From Aquilaria yunnanensis (lineage: Eukaryota > Streptophyta > Magnoliopsida > Malvales > Thymelaeaceae), in NCBI GenBank assembly GCA_039654915.1, contig CM077597.1:86120001-86184000 (forward strand): a DNA stretch of 64,000 nucleotides. Reading direction: 5' to 3'. Positions 47,404 to 58,036 of the stretch are shown in pieces. The translations under genes were made by a program, and so were the position numbers. Within the stretch, counting starts at the first letter, position 1; every line of letters begins with the position of its first letter. The notes beneath the pieces were generated by a model. It was given only the letters and a program-made list of their open reading frames with translations, made no database searches and was not told where the DNA came from.

Positions 47404-48648
47404 ATGGACCCACATGAGTACCCTGCCTTGGGTCTTGGGCGAGGTGCATAGGATGAGCTACCAGCTCGTGGTCGAGGATGACCCCCATGAGGCGAGGTCA
47501 GAATGCACAAGTGCCTGGACAGGACATGCTGAATCGTGGGCAACAAGCCCAGAATCTTGGTCAGCAGGCCGATGATGATCCATTGCATCAGACAGTTATT
47601 GCCTTAGGCCAGTACTTTTAGAATTTGAATGAGCGGGAGCAGCGGCCTCATGCCCTAGCTAGATGTCAGAACAGGGCTGACCTACTTGAGCGGTTCAAAA
47701 GGCTAACTGGTGAGGATACTGGTGGGGTTAACCCTACCAATGCTGAGGAGTGGAACAGGGCTTCGGAGAGGACAATTACAGCTTTGAGAATTCCAGAAGA
47801 GGACAAGGTGGACCTAGCTACCTTTAGCTTGGTTGAGGGGGCCCAGACATGGTGGGAGGCCACTCGACCAGGGGTTTCAAGAATTGAGGGTGGATATATC
47901 ACTTGGGAGACATTCGTGCATACTTTCTATGGTCGATACTTCTCTGAGGCCATGAAGAATAGAAAAGAGCTGGAGTTTCTTGCACTGGTACAGAGGACCA
48001 TGATAGTAGATCAGTACATAACTAGATTTAATGCATTGGCCCGCTATGCTGAGCACATTGTGGCACATGAACCAAGGAAAATCAAGAGGTATGTTAATGG
48101 TTTGCGTGACGAGCTGGCAGATAGGCTGATTATGCAAGAGATTGATGCCTTTGAGAAGGCAGTATCCTTAGCTCAACGGGGTGAGGCAAGGATGCGAGAG
48201 AAGCAACTATCTAGACTGCTTGACATGAGTCAGACCTATATGCCATCACGACCTACACATGCAGGCAGTTTCCGTTTTATACCATGACCGATGCCTGCCC
48301 AGGGGCGAGGACATTTTGGCAGAGGTCAGCCAATCGATAGCATAGTTGCTCGACTACAACTTAATGGTATAGGAGGGCCTATAGTGCGACTGGATTTTTA
48401 GGGCCAGGGAGGGCCTAAATGTCAGACTTGTCATTTCTTTCACCCAACTGAAGGGCGGTGTGTGACCTGTTTCTGCTGGCAAGAGATGGAGCATCTTTCC
48501 AGGCAATATCCTAAGAGGGATGCTCCACTAGCAGCACACATTCAACCAGCAGCATCGGCAGGACCACTAACTAAGAAACCTCATGTGGCAGGATGTGTTT
48601 ACGCAGTGACAGCCGAGGAGGTAGAGGATGCTCCAGGTGTGGTGCAAG
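47404..48648 (+). pseudogene. Tekay gag, body 2 (broken, longest gag frame)
   Basis: Starts MDPHEYPALGLG. The 220-codon stretch 47625-48287 is the longest uninterrupted Tekay gag in the window and spans the Retrotrans_gag domain: LLERFKRLTGEDTGG, LATFSLVEGAQTWWEAT, FVHTFYGRYFSEAM, FLALVQRTMIVDQYITRF, EHIVAHEPRKIKRYVNG and LRDELADRLIMQEIDAF. A TAG replaces CAG in QYF.NLNEREQ (47619). TGA replaces CGA after SFRFIP (48285). The zinc knuckle reads CFCWQEMEHLSRQY: the second Cys is replaced and the last is Tyr. Unspliced Gag would end at FNYSL and TAA. Confidence 0.88.
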
Positions 48649-48742
48649 GTACGCTATTATTTATAGCTTTTAATTATAGCCTTTAATTTCAAGTTCATGG
48701 TAGTGGCATGCTTAGGTTAGTGATTGTTTGAATTGATTGTAG
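48649..48742 (+). other. Candidate gag/pol intron, body 2
   Basis: Donor CAAG|GTACGC, acceptor GATTGTAG|GTACTC, 94 bp. Joined product GVVQ-GTLSISGF is in frame with the protease; retention ends at the conserved stop. Confidence 0.52.
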
Positions 48743-49230
48743 GTACTCTTTCTATTTCTGGGTTCTCTACTAGAGTTCTTATAGACTTAGGGTCCACGCA
48801 TTTTTTCATATCTACTAGACTAGGAAATCAGTTTGGCATGCCCGTTAAAGAGCTTCTTTTCATACTAGTGGTTTCTACACCATCAGACACTAGTATGAGT
48901 TCTACTCGTGTACTTCAATCTTGCTCAATTTCTATTGAAGGACGCGATTTAGACTCTGACCTCTTTGTGCTTGGGATATCTAAATTTGATTGTATTTTGG
49001 GCATGGATTGGCTACATCGCCACCATGCTAAAATGGATTGCTATTAGAAGCTAAATACTTTTTCCTTGCCTGATGGGCCAGAAGTGCAATTTGTTGGGGA
49101 TAAAAAGAGCTTCACTCCAATCCTAATTTCTAGCTTGCAAGCTAATAGATATCTCCGTGAAGTTGGTGTTGGCTATTTGGCTTATGTGTAGACAGAGTCA
49201 GAGAAGCCTGAATCAGTAGCTGGTATTCCC
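48743..49230 (+). pseudogene. Tekay protease, body 2
   Basis: GTLSISGFSTRVLI runs in frame from the candidate acceptor. The active-site triad reads DLG (LIDLGSTHFF) instead of DSG. FILVVSTPSDTSMSSTRVLQ and DLFVLGISKFDCILGMDWLH follow, then TAG after HHAKMDCY (49045) and TAG in LAYV.TESEKP, both shared with body 1. Confidence 0.87.
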
Positions 49231-49233
49231 ATT

Positions 49234-50580
49234 GTGGAAGAATTTCCAGAAGTGTTTCCAGAGGAGTTACCTAGAATGCCACCTAGCCGGGATGTTGACT
49301 TCACCATTGATTTATTGCCAGGAACAACTCCTATCTCTCAAGCACCTTATCAAATGGCTCCCTCAGAAATGGCGGGACTAGAAAGTCAATTACAGGAGCT
49401 TCTCAAAAAGGCGTTCATACGTCCAAGTACCTCACCTTGGGGTGCTCCTGTTTTATTCGTGAAGAAGAAGGATGGTAGCTTGAGGATGTGCATCGATTAT
49501 CGACAGCTGAATTTGGTGACGATAAAGAATAGGTACCCTTTGCCTCGGATTGATGACCTGTTTGATCAGCTAAGGGGATCATCAGTGTTTTCCAAGATTG
49601 ATTTGAAGTCTAGGTACTATCAACTGAAAATCAAATAGGGAGATGTGTCAGAGACAACATTCAAGACTCGTTATGGGCATTATGAGTTTTTAGTGATGCA
49701 TTTTGGGTTAACGAATGCACCCGTAGCTTTCATGGGCCTAATGAATAGGGTGTTCCAACGATACCTAGATCAGTTTGCCATCGTTTTCATAGATGATATT
49801 TTGATTTACTCAACAGATGCTGAAACCATAGAGAACATTTAAGGATTGCACTTCAGACGTTGAAGGAGCATAAACTGTATGCAAAGCTGAGCAAGTGCAA
49901 GTTTTGGTTGGACAGTGTCACCTTTTTAGGCCATATGGTAACTAAGGAAGGAATTTCAGTGGATCCTAGTAAGGTTGAAGCTGTGGTGAACTGGCAACAA
50001 CCGAAGACCATGTCTGAGATTCGGAGTTTCTTGGGCTTGGCTGGGCATTATAGATGTTTTGTAGAAGGTTATTCAAATCTGGCACGCCCTTTGACCCAAC
50101 TGACTAAGAAGGATCAACCATTCCAGTGGACTGAGTAGTGCGAAAATAATTTTCAAGAGTTGCAGATGCGGTTAGTCTTTGCACCTGTTCTTACTCTTCG
50201 TGATAGGCGGAGTCGTTTTGTAGTTTATACAGATGCATGACATCAGGGGCTTGGCCATGTATTGATGCAAGCGGGAAAGGTAATCGTTTATGGGTCTAGG
50301 CAGTTGAGGCCTCATGAGCTTAATTACCCAACTCATGATTTGGAGTTGGCAGCTGTCATACATGCGTTAAAGCGTTAGAGACATTATTTATATGGAGAAG
50401 AGTTTGAGGTCTTCACTGATCACAAAAGCCTACAGTATCTATTGTCACACAGCGAACTTAGTAATCGACAGCGTCGTTGGGTTGAGTATCTCTCCAATTA
50501 TAATTGCACTATTCAGTGTCACCTAGGTAAAGCCAACCTAGTGGCTGATGCTTTGAGTAGAAAAATGAGTGCTAAACTGA
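49234..50580 (+). pseudogene. Tekay reverse transcriptase-RNase H, body 2
   Basis: Pieces 49234-49638, 49645-49842 and 49860-50138 cover [32 protein letters not shown] then TAG in place of [23 protein letters not shown], and an intact active site FIDD. A one-base deletion in DAE.IEN shifts the frame near 49824. TAG replaces CAG after QFQWTE. RNase H has TGA in YTDA.HQG (shared with body 1), TAG for Trp in ALK., then [13 protein letters not shown] and [10 protein letters not shown]. Confidence 0.91.
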
Positions 50581-52104
50581 ATGCTATCGTGGTTTCTGAG
50601 TGGAAACTACTAGAGGAGTTTGGTCATATGAGCTTACGTGTTCAAGTGAAAGGACTCCGGGTTCTCATGGCCAGTTTGCATATGGAGGCTACACTTGTGG
50701 CAAAGGTCAAGGAGACACAAAAAGAGGATCCACAATGCCGAGAATGGTCAGTTCTGTGGGCAAAAAGGATTCAGTGTAGATGTGGATGGTACCCTAAAAT
50801 TTGAAAATAGAATTGTTGTTCCCTAAGGTAGTGAGGTGAAGTATGATGTTTTATTGGCGGCACATGCATCTCAGTTGACCATCCACCCCGCGGGCACCAA
50901 GATGTACCATGATTTGAAGAAAAGCTTTTGGTGGAGTGGCATGAAGAAGGATATTGCAGAGTTTGTATCTAGATGTCTGACTTGTCAGAAGGTCAAAGTA
51001 GAACACCAGAGACTTGGAGGACTTCTACAGCCATTAGAGATTCCTCAATGGAAGTGGGATGACATTGCAATGGATTTCATAGTCGAGCTACCTGCCATTC
51101 GTCGATGACATAATGCAATATGGGTTATAGTTGATCGGTTAACCAAGTCAGCACATTTTTTGGCAATCCAAAAGACTTGGCCTGTAGCTAGATTAACTGA
51201 ATTATACATATCTGAGATAGTTCGTCTTCTTGGAGTACCAAGGAGCATTGTTTCTGATAGAGATCCACGATTCACATCACAGTTTTGGCAGGCTTTACAA
51301 GAACAGTTGGGCACTGTGACATTAATGAGCACCGCTTATCATCCACAGACAGATGGGCAGTCGGAGAGGACTATACAAACTATTGACGATATGCTTAGAG
51401 CTTGTGCACTGGATTATAAGAACTCCTGGGATAATGACCTGCCACTAATGGAGTTTGCTTATAATAATAGCTATCACTCCAGCATTCAGATGGCCCAATA
51501 TGAGGCTTTGTATGGATGTAGTTGTCGTACTCCGGTGTTTTGGGAAAAATTGGGTGACAGGCCTTTATTAGGACCAGATTTGGTACAACAAACTTCAGAT
51601 AAAGTCAAAATAATCAAACAACGATTGGTAGCGGCTTAAGATAGGCAGCGGAGTTATGCAAACCAGAGGCGTCGTCCCTTGGAGTTTTCTGTTGGTGATC
51701 ATGTGTTCCTAAAGGTGTCATCGACCAAGGGAGTTCAACGCTTTGGAGTGAGAGGAAAGTTAGCCCCGCGCTTTGTTGGACCTTTTGAAGTTTTAGAACG
51801 GGTTGGAGAGGTGGCTTATAGAGTAGCTTTACCACCTAACTTGGCTAGAATTCATAACGTGTTCTATGTAAGTAATATTCAAAAGTATCAGCCAGATCCA
51901 GCACATGTTATTCCATGGGAGCCGTTGCAGTTACGTGAGGATTTGACTTACGTCAAGGAGCCTTTGGCCATTGTGGATCGTAGAGGAAAGGTTATGCGCA
52001 ACAAGGTCATTCAACTAGTAAAGGTCATATGGAATAATCATGGAAAGCAAGAAGCAATCTGGGAAGTTGAGGATGAGCTTCGAAAAAAGTATCCACAACT
52101 TTAA
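50581..52104 (+). pseudogene. Tekay integrase-chromodomain, body 2 (best preserved)
   Basis: The HHCC finger is complete (IHPAG, MYHDL, SRCLTCQ). The core has Asp in MDFIVELP, Asp in [10 protein letters not shown] and Glu in [13 protein letters not shown], so all three catalytic residues are present. Open stretches are 50836-51108, 51160-51639 and 51679-52104. Breaks: TAA in VVP.GSE (50824, shared with body 1), TGA after the IRR of PAIRR (51109), and TAA in place of CAA after RLVAA (51639). The chromodomain is fully open to its natural stop: KEPLAIVDRRGKVM, KVIWNNHGKQEAIWEVED and ELRKKYPQL. Confidence 0.9.
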
Positions 52105-52126
52105 GGTACATCTCAACACCCTATTT

Positions 52127-52735
52127 CAATATGAGGCTTTGTATGGACGTAGTTGTCGTACTCCGGTGTGTTGGGAAAAAGTGGGTGACAGGCCTTTATT
52201 AGGACCAGATTTGGTACAACAAACTTCAGATAAGGTCAAAATAATCAAACAACGATTGGTAGTGGCTCAAGATAGGCAGCGGAGTTATGCAAACCAGAGG
52301 CGTCGTCCCTTGGAGTTTTCTGTTGGTGATCATGTGTTCCTAAAGGTGTCATCAACCAAGGGAGTTCAACGCTTTGGAGTGAGAGGAAAGTTAGCCCTGC
52401 GCTTTGTTGGACCTTTTGAAGTTTTAGAACGGGTTGGAGAGGTGGCTTATAGAGTAGCTTTACCACCTAACTTGGCTAGAATTCATAACGTGTTCTATGT
52501 GAGTAATATTCAAAAGTATCAGCCAGATCCAGCACATGTTATTCCATGGGAGCCGTTGTAGTTACGCGAGGATTTGACTTACGTCAAGGAGCCTTTGGGC
52601 ATTATGGATCGTAGAGAAAAGGTTATGTGCAACAAAGTCATTCAACTAGTAAAGGTCATATGGAATAATCATGGAAAGCAAGAAGCAATCTGGGAAGTTG
52701 AGGATAAGCTTCGAAAAAAGTATCCACAGCTTTAA
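52127..52735 (+). repeat. 631-bp tandem duplication of integrase tail and chromodomain
   Basis: The segment from 'caatatgaggctttgtatgg' (51496) to the pol stop and trailer is repeated starting at 52127, with microhomology CAATATGAGG at the junction ('ctatttcaat|atgaggc'). The second copy codes again for ALYGRSCRTPVCWEKVGD through LRKKYPQL and has its own TAG after PWEPL. It lies downstream of the first copy's stop, so it would act only as 3' trailer. Confidence 0.92.
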
Positions 52736-52775
52736 GGTACATCTCAACACCCTCTTTCAATTTTGGTGACAAATT

Positions 52776-52794
52776 TTTTTTAAGGGGAGGATGT
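52776..52794 (+). other. Polypurine tract, body 2
   Basis: 'tttttaaggggaggatgt' directly before the last LTR. Confidence 0.83.
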
Positions 52795-55700
52795 TGTAAT
52801 AGCCCTGGAAAGTAAGTAAAATAAAATTACTAAATTACCCTAAATAAATAAATAAATAAGTAAATCAAATAAATAAATAGAAATAAATTAATTAACATTT
52901 TTCCTCAAGGGTATTTTTGTAATTTTACCTATCAATTTAGAAAATCAATATAAAATTAAGAGTCTTGATCCTTAGATGATCCCTTTAATGGTTATTAAGT
53001 CAAATTCCCAATCAGAAGCTCAAAGTCATTTTCTTTATACTAGGGGCATTTTTCTCATTTACAACCGACCATTGGATGGAAAATCTGGGAGCACCATTGG
53101 ATTCTTCTAAAAAAAATGAGTCAAGAGAAATTTACCTCACTCAATTCTGAATTCGTTTGCTTATCTTTCCCAAAATTTATCCAATGCGCGTGTGGGGTTT
53201 AAACCAGGTTTGTGCTACCGCTACATAGGATTATTTTTCTTTTTCTCCCTAACCCTAATTTCATTCTTATAAAACACCAGCCGCAAAACACCTACTAGCT
53301 TTTAGAGCTATAAATAGAAAAAAAAAAGTAATTGCCAATTTAGTTTTCCTGATTAATTACCCGGCCATCACTACCTTTTTATTATATTATTACTTATTTT
53401 GCCCTACGTTTCTATTTGGCATGGAGCTTAATTCGCCTCACAGACCTTGTCAAAATTTTGGCTCTTCTCCCCATCAACCGCCGCTTAAGCCATAGGAAGA
53501 AAATTGGATTTTTCGGCTAGAAGATCGTCCACAATTCTTTCATCCCTTTGGGCCGATTGTTTGTCTCCACCTAGTGCTCCATCAAACTTGTGTAAGTCAT
53601 CTTTCCATGCTTTGATTCTTGGTTATTCAAAAAAAAAAAAAAAACTAGAATGTTAATTTAATTCCATATTTTATCTAGATTTATTAGATTGAGGAGAAAC
53701 CCTATTGGAACACAAAAACGATCCTACACGCACTGGTGATTCCTAATTCATTTGTGTAAGTCTAAATTATTTTATATCCCTATTTTAATTTTTTTTATTT
53801 TTCTTTCCACACCTAAAGGCCTTATATCTTTGCTGTAAATATTTGGTAGATTATCATTAATCCAAGTTTTGCGTTTTTTCACTCGTTTCCGGTGTAATCT
53901 TGTCCATACTTGGTTCTAAGCCCCGGTAAGCCACTGTAGCCTCTTTTAAAAATTATATTGGCTGCCAATTTCGAATATTACAGCCCTAATAATTATCTTT
54001 TCCTTGCTGTCCATGTTGTTATAGAGGGTTAGAAAATCCTTGCTTGAAGGTTTGGTGCTTCTTTGGACTCCTGGAGCACCAGAGATCCCGAAAACACTTC
54101 GGCAACAGAAATAAAATTTTTTTTTCCTTCCAAGATCAGTTTTTAAAGCTACTAAATGAGTATATAACTCAGTGTGTGGTCACTGTAATTTTTAGGATAA
54201 ATATCAAGAAGGCTCCCGGCACGATCCCGAATAAGCACGAGGCCACCGAAGACACACCGAGACCCTTTTTGCTCACTAGGTAAAATTTCGGCCTAGATAC
54301 CAAAAACATGAACCTTCCAAGTACCATTTAGAAAATTTCCAATTTTTAGTATATTTTTCTAATTTTTCTACCTTATTAAAATTTTGTAGGACCGTCGTAG
54401 GAAATCGCCTCATTTCACCGTATTATTTTGTACTAGGAAAGGGGGAAAAGTGGGCTAGTTCTCGTGGGCCCTCTTAGGCCCAAAATAAGCATCAACCTGA
54501 ATAATAAATTTTAAGTAAATAATTGGACTAAACAAAATCATTAAATGCGTTTGCAACATGGGTAAGGTAATTAGTTAGTTTTTATTTTATTTTATTTTAG
54601 TTCTCTTCCATTGAGATGTAATTTTAGTTGGTTGGTTGTATGGTTGTAATGATGTGATGTATGATGTATGTTTGGCACTAGTATCATACTAGGACCGCTT
54701 GTAACAAGAATTAAATTAGAAATATGTTAGGACCGCCTAAATAAACACCGCTAGTGCCATGTTTGGGGCTGGCGAGACAAACACTGCTAGTACCATGTTT
54801 AGGGCCGACAAGCTCACTAGCAACATGATGAGATTGGAAGCAACCGTTAGTGGCATATTAGGGCCATAATAAATTATTATAAGCCGATAGATAAAGGATT
54901 ATGAGTGTAAATGCTAAATGACCAATTTAGAAAGAATTCATGAGAAATGAGATGAACATTTATCACAAATACACTTAAAAGATATCATTAATTTTCATGA
55001 CATCATGTAACACTAAATTAAGATAACACGAGAAAAGAAATAGGATGTACTAGAATCATGGCATTTTACTAAAAAGAGCTAAAATAAAATGAGCTACGGT
55101 CATGCATCAATTGGTTGTTGCATATGATTAATGTTTGTCATACACAAGATTGCATTAAATAAAGGATTTGAAGAGTAGGATAAAATACGAGGCATGTAAT
55201 GTTGGTGACAAACTATATCTACATGACCTAACAAGCCGTAAATTTAGATGAGAGGTTCAGAACGGACGATTCGAACCTGAGAGGCATGTTAGGGTGGTGG
55301 CAGACCATCCCTAGTCATGGCCCGATATTGACACAGAGTATGGAGATATGATTTGTTTACTGTCAGACTATAGATGGCGAGGGACTATGCTTATGGCTAG
55401 TATCACGAGAGGCTCTACCTCGGCGTAGGTATCCCGAGAGGCTCTGGCTTGGTGGCATCCCTAGTGGCACTGCCTAAAAGTTATCCCAAGAGTGGGTGAT
55501 GTACACACTCACGACCCTAGGTTCGTCCGATGGCATTTAAGTATTGGATTAAGTGATCGATCAATAATATATTATTTAATCGGTAAAAATAATTATGCAT
55601 ATGCATGGAAGTTCAAGCATGCTAATAGGACTTTGACATTGTTGTTATGATGTTGTATAGAATTGTTATTTAATTAAATTGCTACAACTTAAAGTTTATT

Positions 55701-56176
55701 ATTCGTTGTTGTTTGTTACGGGAATATTAGGACCCACGTGATGGGCCTGATACTTCCCTCTTACTGAGCAAGTTGTGCTCACCCTTTCTTCTAACATGTT
55801 TTTCTTAGGCGAGTACTATGAGGAGACAGAGTACACTGAACCATATAATGAGGTTCAAGATGTGGAGCAGACTGAGTGAGGGTACGCTGTAGCCCTTCGA
55901 AAGTAGAACTGGCTGTGACTGGGGTTCAACTTTGTGTTATTTGATTTCTAAAGAAACATATGGTTTGTTTAAATTGACACATTATGCACATATTAGTTTT
56001 CCTGGGATTGTCACTTAACTACTCTGATTTCATTTAATACTTTCATTGTTTGGAAAATAATTTAAATAAAATGTTTTACCTCATATTTCTTAAATTATTT
56101 TTAAGTAAATGCTTTATAGTTTTGGGAATTTAAGATATCTTTTAAAATTAAGGTTCATAGAATTGGGGGCGTAAGA
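52795..56176 (+). repeat. Tekay cluster LTR 3
   Basis: 3382 bp, TGTAATAGCCCT to GGGGGCGTAAGA, then TSD AGTGA (56177-56181). It has two copies of the 36-bp unit near 54740-54810, like LTR 1. Confidence 0.92.
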
Positions 56177-56181
56177 AGTGA

Positions 56182-56790
56182 AGGAAAAGGAAAATAAATT
56201 GACAAAAAACTAACGTTGAAAAGCATTTACAAAAATTTGGGGCATATTTGATAAATTTAACTGAATTTGTGGTTATATAGTGATTTTTCTGAAAATTAGA
56301 GCCTAAAAACAATACATGCATAACGCTACTTTGAAACAACTCATAAGATTTGACTGGCTCTAGAAAAATAATAAAAATAAAAATTTATTAATATTATTTA
56401 GTAGAGAGAAAGAGTTAGTTGGTAAGAATAAAAACTTACGTTCCAACACTTAAAATTATGACAGTGTGGGAGGAAATAATTATTATAAATTTTCAAATAT
56501 TTTGAAATATTGGAAAATGTAAAAAAATAGTTGCTACTAAAATTCCTCTTTATTATCATACAAGCAACTAATTCTAGGCATTAAGAATTTTTTTTCTAAA
56601 AGTTTTCACAATTAAATTTGCTACAGTAATAATTATTTTATTTCCTTTTTCATAGTATGTGCCTGAGTCATATGTGAATTATATGATTGCTTTAATATGG
56701 ACCAAATACCTTAGCTTTCAAAGTATATATTTATCCAAGTAAAGAAAAGAAAACTCAATTGAAAAAAATTTTATATTCAAAGATATTTTT
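56182..56790. other. AT-rich intergenic sequence
   Basis: Host-side flank between the Tekay cluster and the chimeric element. No gene, RNA or repeat boundary seen. It ends in a T run directly before the LTR at 56791. Confidence 0.6.
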
Positions 56791-56955
56791 TGTAACACCC
56801 CTATATCTCACATGAGTGAATTGTGGGAAGCCTTATGTTGTTATATAGGTTCCAATTCCAGAACATAAGCACCTAGCGCTTATCCTTTTCCAAAGGATAG
56901 CCTATGTGGTGTGGGCAGGTGTTCCGTTGACCGGTTTTGGACTTAGGTCGTTACA
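56791..56955 (+). repeat. TRIM-family LTR (5' LTR of the chimera)
   Basis: TGTAACACCCCTATATC to GGTCGTTACA, 165 bp, the exact length of the TRIM LTRs at 20955-22213, and alignable to them end to end with few substitutions. Confidence 0.92.
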
Positions 56956-56958
56956 GTT

Positions 56959-56971
56959 TGGTATCAGAGCC
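56959..56971 (+). other. Primer-binding site of the chimera
   Basis: TGGTATCAGAGCC, a perfect match to the initiator tRNA-Met complement, followed by the Tekay-type AGATTCGAGGAAGG. Confidence 0.88.
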
Positions 56972-57000
56972 AGATTCGAGGAAGGTAGCAACCTCACTCA

Positions 57001-57264
57001 GTAAGTATGCTTCTTGTTTGTTTGTTAAGTTAGAGACCTTGGATAGGTTTTGAAAAGTTTGCATAATTGAGCATAATATATTAGCAAGTTTATAAACAAA
57101 AGTTAATAACTTGAATTCCAATAAGGGGACTCGTACAATAATATACCAATTAATTTAACGTCTAAAATGATATAGGAGTTACCTAGAGCCTCACCTAGTG
57201 TTATAAGTTAAAAGTTACTTCCAAAGTTGTTTAACTACATTGGACTAAACCTTTTCCTTTTTAG
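57001..57264 (+). other. Candidate 5' leader intron in the chimera
   Basis: Donor ACTCA|GTAAGTATG and acceptor CTTTTCCTTTTTAG|GTCATGG, 264 bp, as in the Tekay bodies. Confidence 0.48.
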
Positions 57265-57267
57265 GTC

Positions 57268-58036
57268 ATGGACCCACATGAGTACCCTGCCTTGTCTCTT
57301 GGGTGAGGCGCACAGGATGAACCGCCAGCTCGTGGTCGAGGATGACCCCAATGAGGTCGAGGTTAGAATGCTCAAGTGCCTGGACAGGACATGCTGAATC
57401 ATGGGCAACAAGCCCAAAATCTTGGTCAGCAGGCCAATGATGATCCATTGCGTCAGACAGTTATTGCCTTAGGCCAGTACTTTTAGAATTTGAATGAGCG
57501 GGAGCAGCAACCTCATGCCCCAGCCAGATGTCAGCATAGGGCTGACCTACTTGAGCGGTTCAAGAGGCTAACTGGTGAGTATACTGGTGAGGTTAACCCT
57601 ACCAAAGCTAAGGAGTGGATCAGGGCTTCGGAGAGGACACTTACAGCTCTAAGAATTCTAGAAAAGGACAAGGTGAACTTAGCTACCTTTAGCTTGGTTG
57701 AGGAGCCCCAAACATGGTGGGAGGCCACTCGACCAGGGGTTCCAAGAACTGAGGGTGGATATATCACTTGGGAGACATTTGTGCACACTTTCTATGGTCG
57801 ATACTTCTCTGAGGCCATGAGGGATAGAAAAGAGCAGGAGTTTCTTGCACTGGTGTAGGGGAGCGTGACAGTAGATCAGTACACAGCTAGATTTAATGCC
57901 TTGGCCCACTATGCTAAGCACATTGTGGCACATGAACCAAGGAAAATCAAAAGGTATGTTAATGGTTTGCGTGACGAGCTGGCGGATAAGCTAATTATGT
58001 AAGAGATTGATACCTTTAAGAAGGCAGTATCCTTAG
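57268..58036 (+). pseudogene. Tekay-type gag, truncated by the Tat insertion
   Basis: MDPHEYPALSLG then TGA where body 1 has CGA. The core continues in 57490-57858: LLERFKRLTGEYTGEVNP, LATFSLVEEPQTWWEAT, YITWETFVHTFYGRYFSEAM and EFLALV, then TAG. FNALAHYAKHIVAHEPRK, LRDELADKLIM and TAG, and KKAVSLV follow up to the break at 58036. It shares the TAG in QYF.NLNEREQ with bodies 1 and 2, and the TAG after FLALV with body 1. The sequence stops in mid-domain where TGATAGCC of the next LTR begins. Confidence 0.87.

Larger units (their letters stand above)
34930..56176 (+). mobile_element. Tekay cluster: three LTRs and two bodies in one insertion site
   Basis: LTR (34930-38340), body 1, LTR (43743-47091), body 2, LTR (52795-56176), all on the plus strand. 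The 5 bp outside the first and last LTR are the same, AGTGA (34925-34929 and 56177-56181), while the middle LTR has no TSD of its own and is shared by both bodies. The simplest reading is one inserted element later duplicated by unequal recombination between LTRs. Both bodies encode the Tekay gag-pol order and both are dead. The last LTR ends GTAAGA instead of GTAACA. Confidence 0.93.
56791..58036 (+). mobile_element. Chimeric element: TRIM LTR joined to Tekay leader and gag
   Basis: A full 165-bp TRIM LTR (56791-56955) is followed not by TRIM internal sequence but by GTTTGGTATCAGAGCC and the complete Tekay leader, leader intron signals and gag. In Tekay copies the same leader follows a 3.3-3.4-kb Tekay LTR ending GTAACA. 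The join falls in TTACA-G, a word shared by both LTR ends. The element is cut at 58036 by the Tat element, so its 3' LTR and TSD cannot be seen. Confidence 0.85.
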
